Source: CAZMZW01 sp964571135 (GTDB lineage Bacteria; Chloroflexota; Anaerolineae; Anaerolineales; Anaerolineaceae). Taken from it: a DNA stretch of 64,000 nucleotides. The position numbers and the translations under genes were made by a program. The notes under the pieces were generated by a model. It saw nothing but the letters and a program-made list of their open reading frames with translations, did not search any database and had not been told where the DNA came from. Below are positions 18,157 to 27,090 of the stretch, piece after piece. The DNA lies in assembly GCA_964571135.1 (NCBI GenBank), contig CAZMZW010000006.1:96013-160012 (forward strand). The letters are read 5' to 3'. Numbering within the stretch: the first letter of the stretch is position 1; every line of letters begins with the position of its first letter.

Positions 18157-19552
18157 TCCAAAAAAACTAAGCCCTGAGACCATTGCGGTCACCTTTGCAA
18201 AAACATCCCGTTCACCGCTTTCCTTCCGGGAAATCGCAGCCGAGCTTTCCGATGAGGAAAGTTCCGAGTTTCATGAAAAATGGGTGGTGGGATACGGGCA
18301 TGCTTCGGTGGCAGAACACGCGGTTTTACATATTGCCATGGAGAACATATCCCGCCGGGCGGTCGAAGCACTGGAATCCTGCCGGCTGGCATCCTTCACC
18401 GAAAAATCTTCGCGCTACCAGGTCTATTCCAACGACCTTTTTCTAACCCCACCTGAGCTGGCCAGCCATCCGCTGGAAAATGATTACTTGAATTTCTGCC
18501 GCGATCTATTTACAGCGTATGAAAACAACCGTCCTCCGATGGAAAAAATGGCGCATGAAATGCTGCCCCAGCTTGACGGAGAGAACGAGAATGCCTGGCA
18601 GCGGCGCACGCAAGGTCTGGCACGGGATATCTGCCGTTATTACCTGCCCACCTCCACCCTTGCCAACGTGGGAATGACCATCAACGCGCGGGCATTGGAA
18701 CACGTCCTGTGCAAGCTGCTCTCCCACCCACTACGGGAGGTTAAGGAAATTGGTGCGGAGATCAAATCCATTGCCCAGGCCAAGGTTCCCACCCTGGTGA
18801 AATACGCCAGTGAAAATCCCTGCTTGATCGAAGCGCAAAATGAATTCTCGGCCGTAAAAGAAACTATCCCCCAGACTAACAAACCTGCCAAATGGCTGGA
18901 TGTGCTTGCTTACAATCTGGAAGGAGAAACACAAGTCCTGGCGGCTCTTTTATTCCGATTTGGCCGTGAGGATTTTGGCCAATGCCTGCAAAAAGTGAGG
19001 GGGATGGAGAATAACCAAAAATCCCAATTAACCCAAGCACTTTTGGGCAAACTTTCCGAACATGACATTCCCTTGAGAGAATTGGAATACGCCGGGATCA
19101 CCCTGGTAGTCACACTTGACCAAGGTTGCTTTGGAGAACTCAAGCGTCATCGGATGATGACCCTGACGCCCCAGTCCTTCACCCCTGCTTACGGCTATGC
19201 GATGCCAAGGCTGGCTGACAACGCCGAGGTGGAAATCAGATTCAGAACCTTAATGGACAAAGCGAAAGAATTATTTAACAAAATAGCGACCAGCATCAAT
19301 CCAGAGGTAGCCGCCTACCTCCTGCCCCATGCCTATAACCGCCGCATCCTGATCAAAATGAACCTGCGCAGCGTTGACCACCTGCTTAAGCTGCGCACAG
19401 CCGCCCGCTCACATTTTGCTATTCGGCGGGTGACCTGCCGGCTTTCTGAGGAGATCAAACCAATTTACCCGCTCTTTGCACCCTATTTCGGCTCGCAAGC
19501 TAATGAAACTTCGATAGAAATTGAAAAGAAATATTTCATCCAAACCGAGTGA
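18125..19552 (+). CDS. Double ThyX-like protein (FAD-dependent thymidylate synthase family)
   Basis: A 475-residue protein with two ThyX-like halves. The first half has the region GHASVAEHAVLHI followed by SCRLASFTEKSSRYQVY, where ThyX has RHRxxSxNxxSxR. The second half has LKRHRMMTLTPQSFTP in the corresponding place. Standard ThyX is about 220-250 residues and acts as a tetramer. Here the motif is partial in each half, so thymidylate synthase activity is uncertain and a divergent function is possible. ATG 18125 is preferred over GTG 18110 because GAGG lies 9 nt before it. It overlaps ribF, and FAD made by RibF is the ThyX cofactor. Confidence 0.7.
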   Translation: MPPKRQIYLLDPKKLSPETIAVTFAKTSRSPLSFREIAAELSDEESSEFHEKWVVGYGHASVAEHAVLHIAMENISRRAVEALESCRLASFTEKSSRYQVYSNDLFLTPPELASHPLENDYLNFCRDLFTAYENNRPPMEKMAHEMLPQLDGENENAWQRRTQGLARDICRYYLPTSTLANVGMTINARALEHVLCKLLSHPLREVKEIGAEIKSIAQAKVPTLVKYASENPCLIEAQNEFSAVKETIPQTNKPAKWLDVLAYNLEGETQVLAALLFRFGREDFGQCLQKVRGMENNQKSQLTQALLGKLSEHDIPLRELEYAGITLVVTLDQGCFGELKRHRMMTLTPQSFTPAYGYAMPRLADNAEVEIRFRTLMDKAKELFNKIATSINPEVAAYLLPHAYNRRILIKMNLRSVDHLLKLRTAARSHFAIRRVTCRLSEEIKPIYPLFAPYFGSQANETSIEIEKKYFIQTE

Positions 19553-20081
19553 AATCCGCCAGGTTATCGTCACAGCCTACCAACCCTCTTGGCGGGAGAA
19601 TTATGAGCTGGAAGCCGCTCAATTAAGAATAATTTTCGGGGGAGAACTGATTGAAATTCATCATATCGGAAGCACCTCCATTCCAGGTATGGACGCCAAA
19701 CCGATCATTGACATACTCATGGTAATCCGTGATATCCAAAAGATCGACACCTACAATAAAAAAATGCAGTGTGCCGGATATATTCCAAAGGGAGAGTATG
19801 GAATCCCCGGGCGGAGGTTCTTTATCAAAGGAAACGAGCTGCGTCACACTCTCCACATCCATGTTTTTCAAAAAGGGCATGCAGATATCGCCCGTCACAT
19901 TAATTTCAGGGGTTATCTGATTGCCCACCCTGAGGAAGCCAGCGAGTATGCCCGATTGAAACATGGGTTGGCCAGTCGACATCATCTGGATATTGAATCC
20001 TACCAGGCTGGCAAGAAACAGTTCATCAAGCGAGTTGATCAAAAAGCGAAGGATTGGAGAAGAGATAAAATCTTATACTAA
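19521..20081 (+). CDS. GrpB family (UPF0157) nucleotidyltransferase-fold protein
   Basis: A 186-residue GrpB/UPF0157 protein. The signature IHHIGSTSIPGMDAKPIIDI is clear near residues 44-65, matching the nucleotidyltransferase fold with the G-S-T and D-x-D-like positions. The molecular function of the family is largely unsettled. The start is TTG at 19521, overlapping the preceding gene by 32 nt. No ATG is available before the conserved beginning of the domain. Confidence 0.8.
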   Translation: MKRNISSKPSEIRQVIVTAYQPSWRENYELEAAQLRIIFGGELIEIHHIGSTSIPGMDAKPIIDILMVIRDIQKIDTYNKKMQCAGYIPKGEYGIPGRRFFIKGNELRHTLHIHVFQKGHADIARHINFRGYLIAHPEEASEYARLKHGLASRHHLDIESYQAGKKQFIKRVDQKAKDWRRDKILY

Positions 20082-20367
20082 GAGCAAATTGGTATTTGTG
20101 CATATTACATCTAAATTATAGAACAGCGCCCATTGAGGTTATAAAAGCAAGGTGAATTTGCCCATTATTACCAATTTACCAAATCAATATTTCTAACATC
20201 GAACATGGAAAAAATTGGCGATGTGATTTTAGTTATGGAGAAAAGTAAAAAGGCAATTTTCTAGAAAACGAAATATATGCGATTACACAATGATCTCGGT
20301 TATTACAATTATCTGATGAGACAAAGATGCTGTAGAATTATTTTGATTTTGTTTTTTAGGAGGTATT

Positions 20368-21288
20368 GTGACTATTCCTGATTTTCAAACAATTATGCTC
20401 CCACTACTTCAATTTGCTGGTGATGATAAAGAGCATCATATTCACGAAGCTGTAGATAAATTATCCTTAGATTTTTCATTATCCGAAGATGAAAAAAACC
20501 GGCTACTTTCAAGTGGTCAACAGGTTTTTTATAATCGTGTTGGTTGGGCTCGGACATATCTGAAGAAAGCAAGATTATTGCAGGATCCAAGGCGTGGTTA
20601 CTTTTTAATTACTGAAAAAGGGAAAGAAATATTAAAAGAACCAACGGAGAAGATAAATATAGATTTTCTAAGACAATACCCTGAGTTTGTTCAATTCCGT
20701 AAGACAGTTCACACTCCAGAAGAAGAACCAAAGGATGTTGATCTTGAAGGATTAACACCTGAGGAAGCACTGGAAAATTCGTATCAGAGAATCCGAAGTG
20801 ATTTGTCTGAAGAATTACTAGATTATGTATTAAATAGCACTCCAGGTTTCTTTAAAAAATTGGTTGTCGAGCTATTAGTAAAAATGGGATATGGAGGATC
20901 ACAACGCGATGCTGCTCGTGCTGTTGGACAAAGTGGAGATGAGGGGATAGATGGCATAATTGATGAGGATAGGTTGGGGTTAGACACTATATATATTCAA
21001 GCGAAAAAATGGAATAGAGAAACATCTATCGGTAGACCAGAAATTCATAGATTTGTTGGAGCTCTCCAGGGTAAGCATGCAAAAAAAGGGATATTTATAA
21101 CAACTGCGCAATTTACTAAAGAAGCACAAGAATACGCCAAAAGTATTGATACTAAAGTTGTGCTTATAGATGGCAATCGTCTTACTGATTTGATGATTGA
21201 TTATGGCATCGGAGTTTCAACTCGAACAATATATGAAATTAAAACGTCGGATTCAGATTACTTCGGGCAAAGCATAATTGAAGAATAA
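20368..21288 (+). CDS. mrr: Mrr-type restriction endonuclease (type IV)
   Basis: A 306-residue protein with an N-terminal winged-helix Mrr_N domain (about 1-95) and a C-terminal Mrr_cat nuclease domain. The PD-(D/E)xK-type core is visible as GDEGIDG with Asp195, then IQAKKW with Gln211 and Lys213. E. coli Mrr cuts DNA carrying certain foreign methylation, so defence against modified DNA is likely. GTG start, with AGGAGG 4 nt upstream. Its AT-rich composition contrasts with the operons on both sides and suggests transfer. No methyltransferase is adjacent. Confidence 0.88.
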   Translation: MTIPDFQTIMLPLLQFAGDDKEHHIHEAVDKLSLDFSLSEDEKNRLLSSGQQVFYNRVGWARTYLKKARLLQDPRRGYFLITEKGKEILKEPTEKINIDFLRQYPEFVQFRKTVHTPEEEPKDVDLEGLTPEEALENSYQRIRSDLSEELLDYVLNSTPGFFKKLVVELLVKMGYGGSQRDAARAVGQSGDEGIDGIIDEDRLGLDTIYIQAKKWNRETSIGRPEIHRFVGALQGKHAKKGIFITTAQFTKEAQEYAKSIDTKVVLIDGNRLTDLMIDYGIGVSTRTIYEIKTSDSDYFGQSIIEE

Positions 21289-21462
21289 GGACTAAAAAAG
21301 ACCGTTTGATCTACAATAAAGAAATGTATTAATACTCCAAATAGTCTAGCTTTTATGCTTTTGCATGAAGCGGATTTTATTTTAGGACACAATTTGGTTT
21401 TTTAGAACCGAGGGAAGTGTACAATAATCTAGAGATAATATAACTCTTACAATTATTTTCGC

Positions 21463-21468
21463 TATAAT
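21463..21468 (+). promoter_or_regulatory. Candidate -10 element of the ATP-cone kinase gene
   Basis: A perfect TATAAT lies 54 nt before the start codon. No good -35 hexamer is seen at the usual distance, so this is only a partial promoter call. Confidence 0.3.
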
Positions 21469-21522
21469 AGAATTTAGATTAATGTAATCAGTTTTCAGCA
21501 ATTTTAGGAAAAAAGGGAAATC

Positions 21523-22863
21523 ATGAGCGGTATCGAGTTCGTCATTAAACGAAATGGCGCCAAGGTGCCTTTTACCCCCAACCGCATAACCAATGCCATC
21601 TATCGCGCGGCAGTTGCAGTGGGTGGACGGGATAAATCCATCGCTGAAGAATTAACGCAAAAGGTCATTAGCGTCCTGGAAAAGACTATTCCCTCCGGCG
21701 GAATTCCAACAGTGGAAGAAATTCAGGATACTGTGGAAAAGGTCCTAATGGAAAACGGTCACGCCAGGGTGGCCAAAGCTTACATCCTCTACCGCGACGA
21801 GCGCGCTCATCTGCGTCAGCAGCGCGAAGCGATTTCCTATCACCCCTCAGAGAATATTCCCTGGTCCAAGATCTGGCAGGTGCTGGATTGGGCGGTCACC
21901 CATAACCTGTACAGCGTGGAAATTCTAAACCAGCGAATTGCCAAGGGTGAAATCGCAGAAATCATTTCGGAAGCAGAAATGTTCTACGAAGAGGATATCA
22001 AAATTGCCGCCAATATGATCATTGAAAAGCAAAAAGAGGTGCGCATTGTATTGATCTCCGGACCATCTTCTTCAGGTAAAACTACAACCACAATCAAGAT
22101 CGGCCAGCGCCTGCAGCAAAAAGACCTGCATCTGGTGACCTTGAATGTGGATAATTATTTTTTTGACCTGGATCTTCATCCCAAGGATGAATTTGGCGAT
22201 TACGATTTTGAAACTCCTCAGGCCCTTGACCTGGAAATGGTCAATGACCATCTCAAAAGCCTGATCAAGGGAGAAGAAGTACAGCTTCCATTTTATGATT
22301 TTAAGACCGGGAAGCGTACAGACAAGCATACTCCCATGCAAATAAAAAAGAATGAGATCATCCTGATCGACAGCCTGCATGGACTTTACCCAGGCATGAC
22401 GAAGGACATCCCGGATGAGCAGAAATTCCGGCTTTACCTGGAACCGCTGATGCAAATGAAAGATCTGGATGGTAATTACATACGCTGGACAGATATCCGC
22501 TTGATGCGGCGAATGCTCCGGGATGCCGCTTACCGTGCTTACGACCCGGAAAGCACGTTGACCCACTGGCATTATGTGCGTACCGGTGAAATGCGTACGA
22601 TTATTCCCAATATCAATACCGCTGACTACATCATTAATAGCGCCATGCCTTATGAACTTTCCATTTACCAGCCCAAGCTGATCAACTATTTCAACCAGTG
22701 GGTGGAAAAATACCGAAAGGATGCGCTTCGCCAGGATGCGTATGAAAGGGCTGCGCGGGTACGAAAACTGCTGCACTCCCTTGCACCGATTGAAGATGAC
22801 TCCGTTGTACCAGGAGATTCCCTCATTCGAGAATTCATAGGCGGCAGTTCACTGAAATATTAA
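21523..22863 (+). CDS. ATP-cone domain fused to a uridine kinase-like P-loop kinase
   Basis: Residues about 4-95 form an ATP-cone (FVIKRNGAKVPFTPNRITNA, then the GHARVAKAYILYR end), the allosteric nucleotide-binding domain known from NrdR and ribonucleotide reductases. Residues about 170-400 form a PRK/uridine-kinase-like domain with Walker A GPSSSGKTT (180-188), a NVDNYFFD substrate loop and IDSLHGL. The likely reaction is phosphorylation of a nucleoside or similar hydroxyl substrate, with the ATP-cone sensing ATP/dATP. The substrate is not determined. It is a monocistronic gene, convergent with kdpE. Confidence 0.8.
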   Translation: MSGIEFVIKRNGAKVPFTPNRITNAIYRAAVAVGGRDKSIAEELTQKVISVLEKTIPSGGIPTVEEIQDTVEKVLMENGHARVAKAYILYRDERAHLRQQREAISYHPSENIPWSKIWQVLDWAVTHNLYSVEILNQRIAKGEIAEIISEAEMFYEEDIKIAANMIIEKQKEVRIVLISGPSSSGKTTTTIKIGQRLQQKDLHLVTLNVDNYFFDLDLHPKDEFGDYDFETPQALDLEMVNDHLKSLIKGEEVQLPFYDFKTGKRTDKHTPMQIKKNEIILIDSLHGLYPGMTKDIPDEQKFRLYLEPLMQMKDLDGNYIRWTDIRLMRRMLRDAAYRAYDPESTLTHWHYVRTGEMRTIIPNINTADYIINSAMPYELSIYQPKLINYFNQWVEKYRKDALRQDAYERAARVRKLLHSLAPIEDDSVVPGDSLIREFIGGSSLKY

Positions 22864-23120
22864 TATTCTTGGTAAATTTTTATTCTGAAGAGGCATTCAG
22901 GATTTTAAGGGGTTCCGCGTGGAAAACCCGGAGGGTCAACCAAATTCTTCAACAGAAACTAGGATATTGAGTCCTATGCGCTTCCACAATGCTTTACTAT
23001 CCCTACATATTGCATTTTTCATAGATTTAGATGTTTTTAACCAATATATGGTAGTTAATGAATTTCAATAATCTTCTACTCAATAATTTAACACAAGTTA
23101 TTTATCATCTGTTGAAGATA

Positions 23121-23807
23121 TTATTCTTTCAGCCGGTAACCTACTCCTAGTTCGGTCAACAAGTAATGCGGTTGGTTGGGGTCAGATTCAATTTTCTTTC
23201 TCAAATTACTAATATTCACTCTCAACATACGATCATCATTTTCTGTGCTTGTTCCCCATACTTCGTGGATCAACATCCGGTGAGTGATCACCTTGCCTGC
23301 ATTCTGGATCAGAATAAGTAAAATATCAAATTCGTTTGGAGTCAAGTCAACTTCTTTTCCGTTTAGCAGTACTCGATGACGCGCGATATCCATCTCTAAA
23401 CCTTCAATTGAATAGTATTGTTCTTTTCCATCTTTCACAGAATGGCGCATCACTACCCGGATTCTCGCGAGCAATTCACCGACCCCAAACGGTTTGGTCA
23501 GGTAATCATCTGCTCCAACATCAAGCGCCTGAATCTTATCCGTCTCCCGGTCTCGTACTGATAAAATGATGATTGGCAACTGGCTGATTATTCTGGTCCT
23601 ACGGGTGACCTCCATACCATCGATATCGGGTAATCCCAAATCCAGAATCATTAGATCTGGCTTTTTCTTTCGAATGGTAATTAACGCATCTAGACCGTTC
23701 TCTGCTTCCAATACCTCAAACTGGTTGGCTCGTAGCGAAACCCTTAGAAATCGCCGTATTTCTGGCTCATCATCCACAACTAGAATAGAAAGTTTGTGAT
23801 TATCCAT
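23121..23807 (-). CDS. kdpE: Response regulator KdpE
   Basis: A 228-residue OmpR/PhoB-type regulator. The receiver domain has acidic residues DDE near the N-terminus, phosphoacceptor Asp in LMILDLGLP and Lys in LTKPFG. The C-terminal winged-helix DNA-binding domain follows. It sits directly after kdpD (17 nt apart), so it is the partner of KdpD for transcription of the kdp operon. Confidence 0.95.
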   Translation of the reverse strand: MDNHKLSILVVDDEPEIRRFLRVSLRANQFEVLEAENGLDALITIRKKKPDLMILDLGLPDIDGMEVTRRTRIISQLPIIILSVRDRETDKIQALDVGADDYLTKPFGVGELLARIRVVMRHSVKDGKEQYYSIEGLEMDIARHRVLLNGKEVDLTPNEFDILLILIQNAGKVITHRMLIHEVWGTSTENDDRMLRVNISNLRKKIESDPNQPHYLLTELGVGYRLKE

Positions 23808-23824
23808 TTCTCAAATCTTCGATT

Positions 23825-26500
23825 CTATAACGGCAGGGTGAATTTAATGGTCGTTCCTTTTCCCAGATTGCTTTCTGCCCAAATCTGCCCACCATGAGCT
23901 GCAATGATCCCCTTGCAAATCGCCAATCCCAAACCTGTACCTGGTAAATTTTTCTTATTCTGAATCCTAAAGAACTTATCAAATACTTTCTTAAGGTCAT
24001 CTTTTGGAATTCCGATCCCATGATCTTCTACTGCGACCAGGGCATTTTTCTCCTCTCTTATTACAGAGATCATGATCGGTTTTTCTCGGGCGGAAAACTT
24101 ACCTGCATTATCCAAAATATTGGTCAGAACTGTCGCAATTAATGAAGCATCCATACGAATCAGTGGTATGTCAGCCAATATTTTCACTTTTACCGGATGG
24201 ACTTTTAACACACCAGCCATTTGACGGAGAACACTGCCAATCAAATCCTGGATGTCTTCAGGACTGCAGTTCAACTGCACTTTCCCTGCTTCAATGCGAG
24301 TCATATCCAAAAGATTTTCAACAATACGGTTGAGTTCATTGGCCTGCTGAATGGCAGATTCAATTAGTTCAACCTTAGTTTCCTCTTTTAATTTCTCAGA
24401 CCTTTTCCTGGTTTTTGCAGATTCGCTCAGACTGCTTAATACACCTGTAATTGTGGCCAGGGGAGTTCGCAATTCATGCGAGATGGAGCTCAAAAGGGCG
24501 GATTGAAGCTGCTCGGACCGCTGCATCATCTCATTTTTCGAGGCTTGCTCAGCAAACAATGCCCGTTCAATGGCTAAAGCGGAAAGATTGGCAAAACCTT
24601 CCAGAAGCGTTCTTTCATTGAAGGTAATCGGCTTCTGTAATGGAGTTGATGAAATTCCAAGGATTCCGATGATTCCTCTTGAGGTGATCAAGGGTTGAAA
24701 GCGGGTCAATGAAGCCGGCAGTGTATCCGTTTCGCTACCAGCTGGTTTGGAATTGGCAAACGACCATTCCGCAATTGCCAGTTCTTTATCATTCAAAGAA
24801 AAATTGGGCGTTGATGCCTTTCGGACCAATTTCTTTTCCTCGGGGAGGAAAACAACAACATCCCGATCAAATGCTTTATGGATATTCTTAATCACAATAT
24901 CCAAAACACTTTCAAGTTCGAAAGCACTGGTCAATTCGCGACTGATGTCGTTGATCGTCTGTTGGTGCAGGTCACGATTCTTTAACAAATCCACCTGGTC
25001 ACGCAATAAAGCAGCTGAGTTGCTTATGATCAGACCCACCAAAAGTAAACCAATGAACGTGATCAGATATTGGGTGTCATATACAGAGAAGCTGAATACG
25101 GGCTGCACCATAAAAAAGTCAAAAGCCAAAACACTAAAGACCGAAGCAAGGATGGAAGGTCCCCTGCCTAAAAATGTGGCTACCAATACCACTGCCGCCA
25201 GATAGAGCATGACTAAATTTGTGGGTTCAAGGGCTCCCTGCAAGAGTGATCCTATCAGGGTTGCCAGCACTACCAAACCCGCACTGATCAAATAACGGTT
25301 CCAAGGATGATGGGGGATCATACGTGCTGTGGTTATTTTTTGGGGTGACTCCACCTCTTCACTAACGACATACACATCGATCGACCCACTTCGGCGGATA
25401 ATATTATCCACATCTGAACCATGAAATAATTCATTCAGGCGGCTTTGAATCGCTTTACCGACCAGAATCTTAGTGATGTTGTGGCTGTGCGCAAAATCAA
25501 GGATACCTTCTGCTACAGAACTTGCGGGAACTTCATAAACACTGGCTCCTAATTTTTCAGCAAGTTTCAAATTTTGCTGCAACCGCTCATGGTTCTCTTC
25601 CTTGTTTTTAATATTTTGCGGTATTTCAACATGGATGACCGACCATTCAGCATTCAGGTCATCTGCCAATCGACGACCTGCACGGATCAATCGTTCTGCC
25701 ATGGGATGGTAACTAATGCATACCAATATATGTTCCCCTGCTGCCCAAGGCCCACGAATGTCCTTGGCCTGCATGTAGTCAAGCATCTGATCATCCACAC
25801 GGTCAGCTGCTTTGCGCATGGTCAGCTCACGCAAGGCAGTCAGGTTGCCTTTGCGGAAAAACTTCTCCAGTGCCTGGGCAGCACTTTCAGGTACGTATAC
25901 TTTTCCATCCCTAAGCCGATTCAATAATTCATCGGTGGGCAAATCTATTAATTCAATCTCATAAGCTTCATCCACCAGACTATCAGGGACTGTCTCCCTA
26001 ACCGTTACGCCGGTGATTCGATGGATCACATCCTTTAGACTCTCCAAATGTTGGATATTAACCGTTGTGTAAACATCGATCCCCGCACTCAACAATTCCA
26101 TGACATCCTGATAACGCTTGGGATGCCGGCACCCATGTGCATTTGTATGGGCTAATTCATCAACCAGGGCAAGCTGTGGATGACGCCTTAATACGGCGTT
26201 GATATCCATTTCCTTGATCGAGACATTGTGATAATTGATCTGACTTCGCGGAATCACCTCCAAGCCTTTCAACATCGCCTCGGTGTCTTTTCTGCCGTGG
26301 GTTTCAACATAAGCTGCGACAACATCCATACCTTCCTGAATCCGTTGATGAGCTGCTTCCAACATGGCATAGGTCTTGCCAACTCCAGCCACATAGCCCA
26401 GAAAAATCTTAAGTTTTCCGCGTTTTTCCTGGTTTTCTTCTTCTTTTTTAATTGCAGTAAGCAATTTATCGGGGTCTGGTCGTTTTAATCCATCCATCAT
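23825..26500 (-). CDS. kdpD: Osmosensitive potassium-channel histidine kinase KdpD
   Basis: An 891-residue sensor kinase. The order is an N-terminal KdpD domain with a P-loop (GYVAGVGKTYAMLE), a universal-stress-protein-like domain (about 245-370), and four membrane segments (about 400-500). Then come a GAF domain (about 520-660), HisKA with HELRTP, and HATPase with the N, G1 and G2 boxes (DNAGKF, DHGIGIP, GTGLGLA). It senses potassium limitation or ionic strength and phosphorylates KdpE. It lies 3 nt after kdpC. Confidence 0.96.
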   Translation of the reverse strand: MMDGLKRPDPDKLLTAIKKEEENQEKRGKLKIFLGYVAGVGKTYAMLEAAHQRIQEGMDVVAAYVETHGRKDTEAMLKGLEVIPRSQINYHNVSIKEMDINAVLRRHPQLALVDELAHTNAHGCRHPKRYQDVMELLSAGIDVYTTVNIQHLESLKDVIHRITGVTVRETVPDSLVDEAYEIELIDLPTDELLNRLRDGKVYVPESAAQALEKFFRKGNLTALRELTMRKAADRVDDQMLDYMQAKDIRGPWAAGEHILVCISYHPMAERLIRAGRRLADDLNAEWSVIHVEIPQNIKNKEENHERLQQNLKLAEKLGASVYEVPASSVAEGILDFAHSHNITKILVGKAIQSRLNELFHGSDVDNIIRRSGSIDVYVVSEEVESPQKITTARMIPHHPWNRYLISAGLVVLATLIGSLLQGALEPTNLVMLYLAAVVLVATFLGRGPSILASVFSVLAFDFFMVQPVFSFSVYDTQYLITFIGLLLVGLIISNSAALLRDQVDLLKNRDLHQQTINDISRELTSAFELESVLDIVIKNIHKAFDRDVVVFLPEEKKLVRKASTPNFSLNDKELAIAEWSFANSKPAGSETDTLPASLTRFQPLITSRGIIGILGISSTPLQKPITFNERTLLEGFANLSALAIERALFAEQASKNEMMQRSEQLQSALLSSISHELRTPLATITGVLSSLSESAKTRKRSEKLKEETKVELIESAIQQANELNRIVENLLDMTRIEAGKVQLNCSPEDIQDLIGSVLRQMAGVLKVHPVKVKILADIPLIRMDASLIATVLTNILDNAGKFSAREKPIMISVIREEKNALVAVEDHGIGIPKDDLKKVFDKFFRIQNKKNLPGTGLGLAICKGIIAAHGGQIWAESNLGKGTTIKFTLPL

Positions 26501-26503
26501 AGT

Positions 26504-27076
26504 TTATTGTAGCGTATCTAATGCAAGGTTCAATTCAAGTACATTCACTCTTGGTTCACCAAGAAATCCAAACAGACGATTTTTAGTATGATCTTGAATA
26601 AGCTTCATCACCGTATCAATTGGCAGCCCACATACCCTGGCGATTCTTTGCACCTGGTAAAGGGCTGCCGCCACACTAATATCAGGATCCAATCCACTGG
26701 CTGAAGAAGTGACCAAATCTACTGGAATGGGCAAAGGATTACTGGAATCAATCTTCAGTAATTCCTGAATTCTATTTTTAACATTGCTCACCAAATCTGG
26801 ATTTGTCACGCTTAAATTTGAACCGCCGGATGCAGAGGCATTATAAGGTTGCATTCCTGTTGCCGAAAGGCGCCCCCAAAAATATCTGGGTTGGTTAAAA
26901 TACTGTCCAATTAAGGAAGAGCCAACTACATTTGAATTTTTAAAGATTAAACTTCCATTGGCCTGGCCAGGGAAGAACAATTGGGCAAAACCGGTGATTA
27001 ATAATGGGTAAATCAAACCTGTCAGAATCGTAAAACCCAATAACATAATTACGGAACTCTTTAGCAATTTAATCAT
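26504..27076 (-). CDS. kdpC: Potassium-transporting ATPase subunit KdpC
   Basis: A 190-residue protein with one N-terminal membrane helix. The periplasm-facing domain has the family features GRLSATGMQPYNASASGGSN and PVDLVTSSASGLDPDIS. It stabilises the KdpFABC complex and is located directly after kdpB. Confidence 0.95.
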   Translation of the reverse strand: MIKLLKSSVIMLLGFTILTGLIYPLLITGFAQLFFPGQANGSLIFKNSNVVGSSLIGQYFNQPRYFWGRLSATGMQPYNASASGGSNLSVTNPDLVSNVKNRIQELLKIDSSNPLPIPVDLVTSSASGLDPDISVAAALYQVQRIARVCGLPIDTVMKLIQDHTKNRLFGFLGEPRVNVLELNLALDTLQ

Positions 27077-27090
27077 GATCTTTCCTTTTA

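Noticed and set aside
22072..22776. A 234-codon ORF antisense to the ATP-cone kinase
   Set aside because: The plus-strand frame carries strong kinase motifs; the antisense frame is a by-product of its codon pattern.
22864..23120. Terminator between the ATP-cone kinase and kdpE
   Set aside because: A short imperfect hairpin exists near 22911, but there is no T-run and the stem is weak, so I do not call it.
24747..25205. A 152-codon ORF antisense to kdpD
   Set aside because: It lies wholly inside the clearly coding kdpD frame and has no recognisable product.
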